This document shows, in pieces, positions 61,650 to 64,000 of a stretch of DNA of 64,000 nt (positions within the stretch are counted from its first letter, which is position 1; each line of letters begins with the position of its first letter). The notes beneath the pieces were generated by a model, which was not told where the DNA came from, searched no databases, and worked only from the letters and a program-made list of their open reading frames with translations. Made by a program: the position numbers and the translations under genes. The DNA lies in contig NZ_LAJG01000015.1 of the NCBI RefSeq assembly GCF_000970455.1, forward strand, positions 33,746-97,745, in the 5' to 3' direction. This DNA comes from Devosia soli. Lineage in GTDB: Bacteria > Pseudomonadota > Alphaproteobacteria > Rhizobiales > Devosiaceae.

Positions 61650-62627
61650 ATGCAGTCACAAACCCCAGTTCGAACGCAACGTCCAGTGATGTTGATTTCG
61701 CTCGATTTTGAATTGATGTGGGGCGTACGAGACCATGCGACGAGGGCCACGTATGGCGCGAATGTCCTAGGCGAGCGGCATGCGATACCTGCGATGCTGA
61801 AGATATTCACCGAGTTCGGCGTTCGCGCCACCTGGGCGAGTGTTGGAATGGCACTGGCGGCTACAAAAGAAGAGTTAATCGAGAGCTCGCCAGCTCTCCG
61901 TCCAACTTATAAAAACCCTTTATTATCGAGCTACAAATACTTTGACGAAGTAGGAAAAAATGAATCGATTGACCCTTATTACCTTGGCGCATCCCTAATC
62001 AAAACGATTAAGGAAACCGAAGGCCAAGAAATCGGGTCACATACGTTTTCTCATTACTACTGTCTCGAGCCAGGGCAGACAGTCGAGCAGTTTGCCGCCG
62101 ACATGACCGCAGCTCAGTCAATTGCTGAGAGAAATGGCCTTAGCCTGAAGAGCTTCGTGTTTCCCAGAAATCAACGCTCGGAAGAACACTTGAATATACT
62201 TCACCAAAAAGGTGTGCGTGTGTTCCGAGGCAATGAGGCGTCTTGGATACACAAAGCGAGCCCCGGCGTGAAGCAGCCCGCCCTGCAGAGGATTGCTCGC
62301 CTAACCGATCACTATTTGAATCTTTCTGGACAGAATGTGAGCCTACCGAAAAAACATGCGGAAATGATTGATGTTCCAGCGAGCCGGTTCTTGCGCCCTT
62401 TTTCGAGACGCATGGCTCCCATCGACCCCTTGCGGCTCCGTCGGATCACCAATGCAATGACGCATGCGGCGAAGACCGGCCAAATTTTTCATCTATGGTG
62501 GCACCCACACAATTTTGGTGTTGACGTTCAACAGAACACGGCATTCCTGCGTCAGGTCTTAGGGCACTTTCGCAACTTGTCTGATCAGTTTGGAATGGTC
62601 TCATTAAATATGGGCGATTTTGCGTGA
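61650..62627 (+). CDS. Polysaccharide deacetylase (NodB-like) family protein
   Basis: 325-residue carbohydrate esterase 4-type protein. The first metal Asp lies in MLISLDFELMWG, the H-x3-H metal pair in EIGSHTFSHYYC, and FVFPRNQR corresponds to motif 3. The C-terminus has FHLWWHPHNFG, a motif 5-like His. It would remove an N-acetyl group from an amino sugar. No signal peptide is present, so it acts in the cytosol on a nucleotide- or lipid-linked precursor, unlike most cell-wall deacetylases. ATG 61650 with GAGGG 5 bases upstream is preferred to ATG 61611. Its stop overlaps the formyltransferase start (GTGA). Confidence 0.87.
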   Translation: MQSQTPVRTQRPVMLISLDFELMWGVRDHATRATYGANVLGERHAIPAMLKIFTEFGVRATWASVGMALAATKEELIESSPALRPTYKNPLLSSYKYFDEVGKNESIDPYYLGASLIKTIKETEGQEIGSHTFSHYYCLEPGQTVEQFAADMTAAQSIAERNGLSLKSFVFPRNQRSEEHLNILHQKGVRVFRGNEASWIHKASPGVKQPALQRIARLTDHYLNLSGQNVSLPKKHAEMIDVPASRFLRPFSRRMAPIDPLRLRRITNAMTHAAKTGQIFHLWWHPHNFGVDVQQNTAFLRQVLGHFRNLSDQFGMVSLNMGDFA

Positions 62628-63379
62628 TTATTCTTTTGGCCGGTGCGGGCGACAGTACCAGGATTGTCTACCACTATCTCTCTAGGTACTTCCACGAAAT
62701 TACGGTGATACTGGAAGAGCCTGTCGCGCGAAAAACTATGATTCGCAACAGGATCAAGAAGGTCGGCCTACTCCGAGTAGCGTCACAATTGGTTTTTATG
62801 ATCGTACTCCGCTCAATCCTCGCTCGGGTATTTGACGCTCGTGTAAGGGAAATTGTTCGAGACAATGACTTAGACACCTCCCCCATTCCGGAACACGCGC
62901 TACACCGCGTAAGTAGCGTAAATTCTACCGAATGCATAGATTTGGTCGGCAGACTTGGGCCGAGAGTTATTGTCGTAAACGGCACAAGGATTATATCGAA
63001 GCGGCTACTCGACAGCACAAATGCTAAATTTATCAACACGCACGCAGGTATTACCCCCGAGTATAGAGGCGTACACGGGGGTTATTGGGCTTTATACGAA
63101 GGGAAGCAGGACCGCTGCGGCGTTACAGTACACCTGGTGGACTCCGGCATCGATACTGGCGAAATAATCAGCCAAGCTATTATTGTTCCGACAAAGACTG
63201 ATGGCTTCCCCACTTATCCTTATCTCCAAATTTCTTCGGCACTAGGACTTCTACGGGACGCAATAGATGCGTGTATGGATGAACGTTTGGAAACGCACCC
63301 TTCAAAAGGGCGATCTGCAGTTTGGTATCATCCTGGTATTTTTCAATACGTGGCAGGTTTGTTGCGCGGGATACGGTAG
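62624..63379 (+). CDS. Formyltransferase family protein, probable sugar N-formyltransferase
   Basis: 251-residue protein with the catalytic core of 10-formyl-THF-dependent transferases. Asn and His are in FINTHAGITPEYRGVHG, and the Asp is in VHLVDSGIDTGEII. It is shorter than methionyl-tRNA formyltransferase and lacks its C-terminal tRNA-binding domain. The N-terminus is MIILLAGAGDSTRIVYHYL. Sugar N-formyltransferases formylate a free amine on a nucleotide-linked sugar. The 4-base overlap with the NodB-like deacetylase suggests that the deacetylase frees the amine and this enzyme formylates it. Last gene of cluster B. Confidence 0.87.
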   Translation: MIILLAGAGDSTRIVYHYLSRYFHEITVILEEPVARKTMIRNRIKKVGLLRVASQLVFMIVLRSILARVFDARVREIVRDNDLDTSPIPEHALHRVSSVNSTECIDLVGRLGPRVIVVNGTRIISKRLLDSTNAKFINTHAGITPEYRGVHGGYWALYEGKQDRCGVTVHLVDSGIDTGEIISQAIIVPTKTDGFPTYPYLQISSALGLLRDAIDACMDERLETHPSKGRSAVWYHPGIFQYVAGLLRGIR

Positions 63380-63521
63380 CTTCTAACTCTCGAGCGGAAC
63401 GCCAGTCCATCGCGCCGCCTCTCGAGATTTACCGGACGAGAGCGTGATTGGCAGTGACTCACCCCAAGAATCGGCCCCAGTGGGCAGTTTTGCTTTCCTT
63501 GGCGCGGATGAGCGACCAGCG

Positions 63522-63542
63522 TAAGCGCAAAGCTGACCCCGT
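63522..63542 (+). repeat. Putative left terminal repeat of an IS66-family element
   Basis: GTAAGCGCAAAGCTGACCCC starts at 63522. IS66-family elements typically begin with GTAAGCG, and a TnpA-like frame follows 72 bases inside. The sequence just outside is unrelated to the element. Confidence 0.55.
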
Positions 63543-63593
63543 CTGTTCAGCCGGCTGAGGCGGCGGTATTTGGCACCTTCTGATTGGTGAGGG

Positions 63594-63830
63594 GTGTCAT
63601 GTTCTATATCTGCGACTTTGCGTGCGGATAGAAGTTTCCATCTGATTGAGGCTGTTCCGGATGGCCTGGAAGGCGCTCCGGTAGCACGCCGGCTTCGCTG
63701 GTCGGACGAGTTTAAGGCGGCGATGGTCGCTCGGAGCCTGGAGCCGGGCGCGAACGTGTCGGCGCTCGCACGCGAGATTGGGATATTGCCGTCGCAGCTG
63801 TTCGGTAAGCGCCAAGGCGCCCCCGTCTGA
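63594..63830 (+). pseudogene. IS66-family TnpA (OrfA) fragment, copy 1
   Basis: Degraded first ORF of an IS66-type insertion sequence. From GTG 63594 the frame reads ADRSFHLIEAVPDGL, then the DNA-binding helix-turn-helix RRLRWSDEFKAAMVARSLEP followed by GANVSALAREIGILPSQLFG. After PSQLFG the family expects WRR, but the frame reads KRQGAPV and stops, so a small lesion or junction cut it. The homologous start codon of copy 2 (ATG) is ATA here. TnpB and TnpC are not present before copy 2 begins. Confidence 0.75.
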
Positions 63831-63891
63831 TGCTTTGGCTTGAGTTGGATTATTTGCACGTCTGATTGATTTGATGACGGTGTGAGTTTCT

Positions 63892-64000
63892 ATGTCTGCT
63901 CCTATGCCCAGTGATAGAAGTTTCCAATTGCTGGAGGTGGTGCCGGGCCGGATGGACAGCAGTCCTGCGGTATCGCGGCGGAATTGGCCCGATGAGACCA
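63892..64000 (+). CDS. IS66-family TnpA, copy 2, 3' end beyond window
   Basis: Start of a second, diverged TnpA-like gene: ATG 63892 then SAPMPSDRSFQLLEVVPGRM and SRRNWPDET at the window edge. It aligns with copy 1 in both coding and upstream sequence (GATAGAAGTTTCCA is shared). This suggests a nested or tandem pair of IS66 5' ends. Whether this copy is intact cannot be seen. Confidence 0.65.
   Translation, partial: MSAPMPSDRSFQLLEVVPGRMDSSPAVSRRNWPDET

Noticed and set aside
1..64000. CRISPR array, rRNA or tRNA genes
   Set aside because: No regularly spaced repeats and no recognisable RNA gene folds were found by reading.

Overview
The window looks like a chromosomal segment of an alphaproteobacterium, most plausibly Hyphomicrobiales (Devosia-like). 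Reasons: MalK/UgpC-type sugar ABC operons under GntR, ROK and LacI regulators, an Alg14/Alg13-like split glycosyltransferase as in rhizobial exopolysaccharide clusters, and Rhizobiales-style spanin/lysozyme and transposase relics. This assignment is inference; no rRNA, tRNA or CRISPR array was recognised.

Layout. 1-2444: start of a sugar ABC ATPase gene, divergent from a DapA-family lyase/aldolase and a GntR/FCD regulator. 2445-3900: decayed IS3 remnant and a possible small membrane-protein gene. 3950-10366: polysaccharide cluster A (ugd, Wzx-like flippase, GT4, Alg13/Alg14-like pair, Wzy-like polymerase). 10483-12571: prophage relic in which a deletion joins the 3' part of a large serine recombinase to a truncated lysozyme and its spanin cassette. 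12571-13738: another transposase relic and no secure gene. 13739-16005: a soluble FtsH-like AAA+/HEXXH protein translationally coupled to a small conserved-looking partner. 16092-31450: a ROK-controlled catabolic island (sugar ABC transporter, PfkB kinase, argininosuccinate-lyase-like enzyme, two large PIG-L proteins of which one carries a Tat signal, an EamA transporter, a PLP enzyme). 31618-49142: a LacI-controlled catabolic island (second sugar ABC transporter, amidase, two HisD-like dehydrogenases, SDR, RraA-like protein, MetE-like protein, bicupin, hydrolase/SnoaL fusion). 49268-50092: a further IS3 relic. 50093-63379: polysaccharide cluster B (WbpM-like dehydratase, epimerase-phosphoglycosyltransferase fusion, TviB/TviC, MurJ/Wzx-like flippase, two GT4, AsnB, NodB-like deacetylase, formyltransferase). 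63522-64000: tandem IS66 5' ends.

How the genes fit together. Clusters A and B are complementary: A has the only recognisable polymerase and B the only initiating phosphoglycosyltransferase, so they may serve one Wzx/Wzy-type surface polysaccharide containing glucuronic acid and GalNAc-uronic acid residues, possibly amidated and N-formylated. The two catabolic islands each have a candidate operator visible in the sequence. A 16-bp palindrome, TTGCATWCGTATGCAA, occurs four times and only at promoters of the LacI island. An 18-bp element, WTAACTCAAGTNNNTTAW, occurs at both divergent regions of the ROK island. The least explained items are the AAA+/HEXXH pair at 13739-16005, the LacI-regulated pathway whose substrate is unknown, and the paired cytosolic and exported PIG-L proteins.
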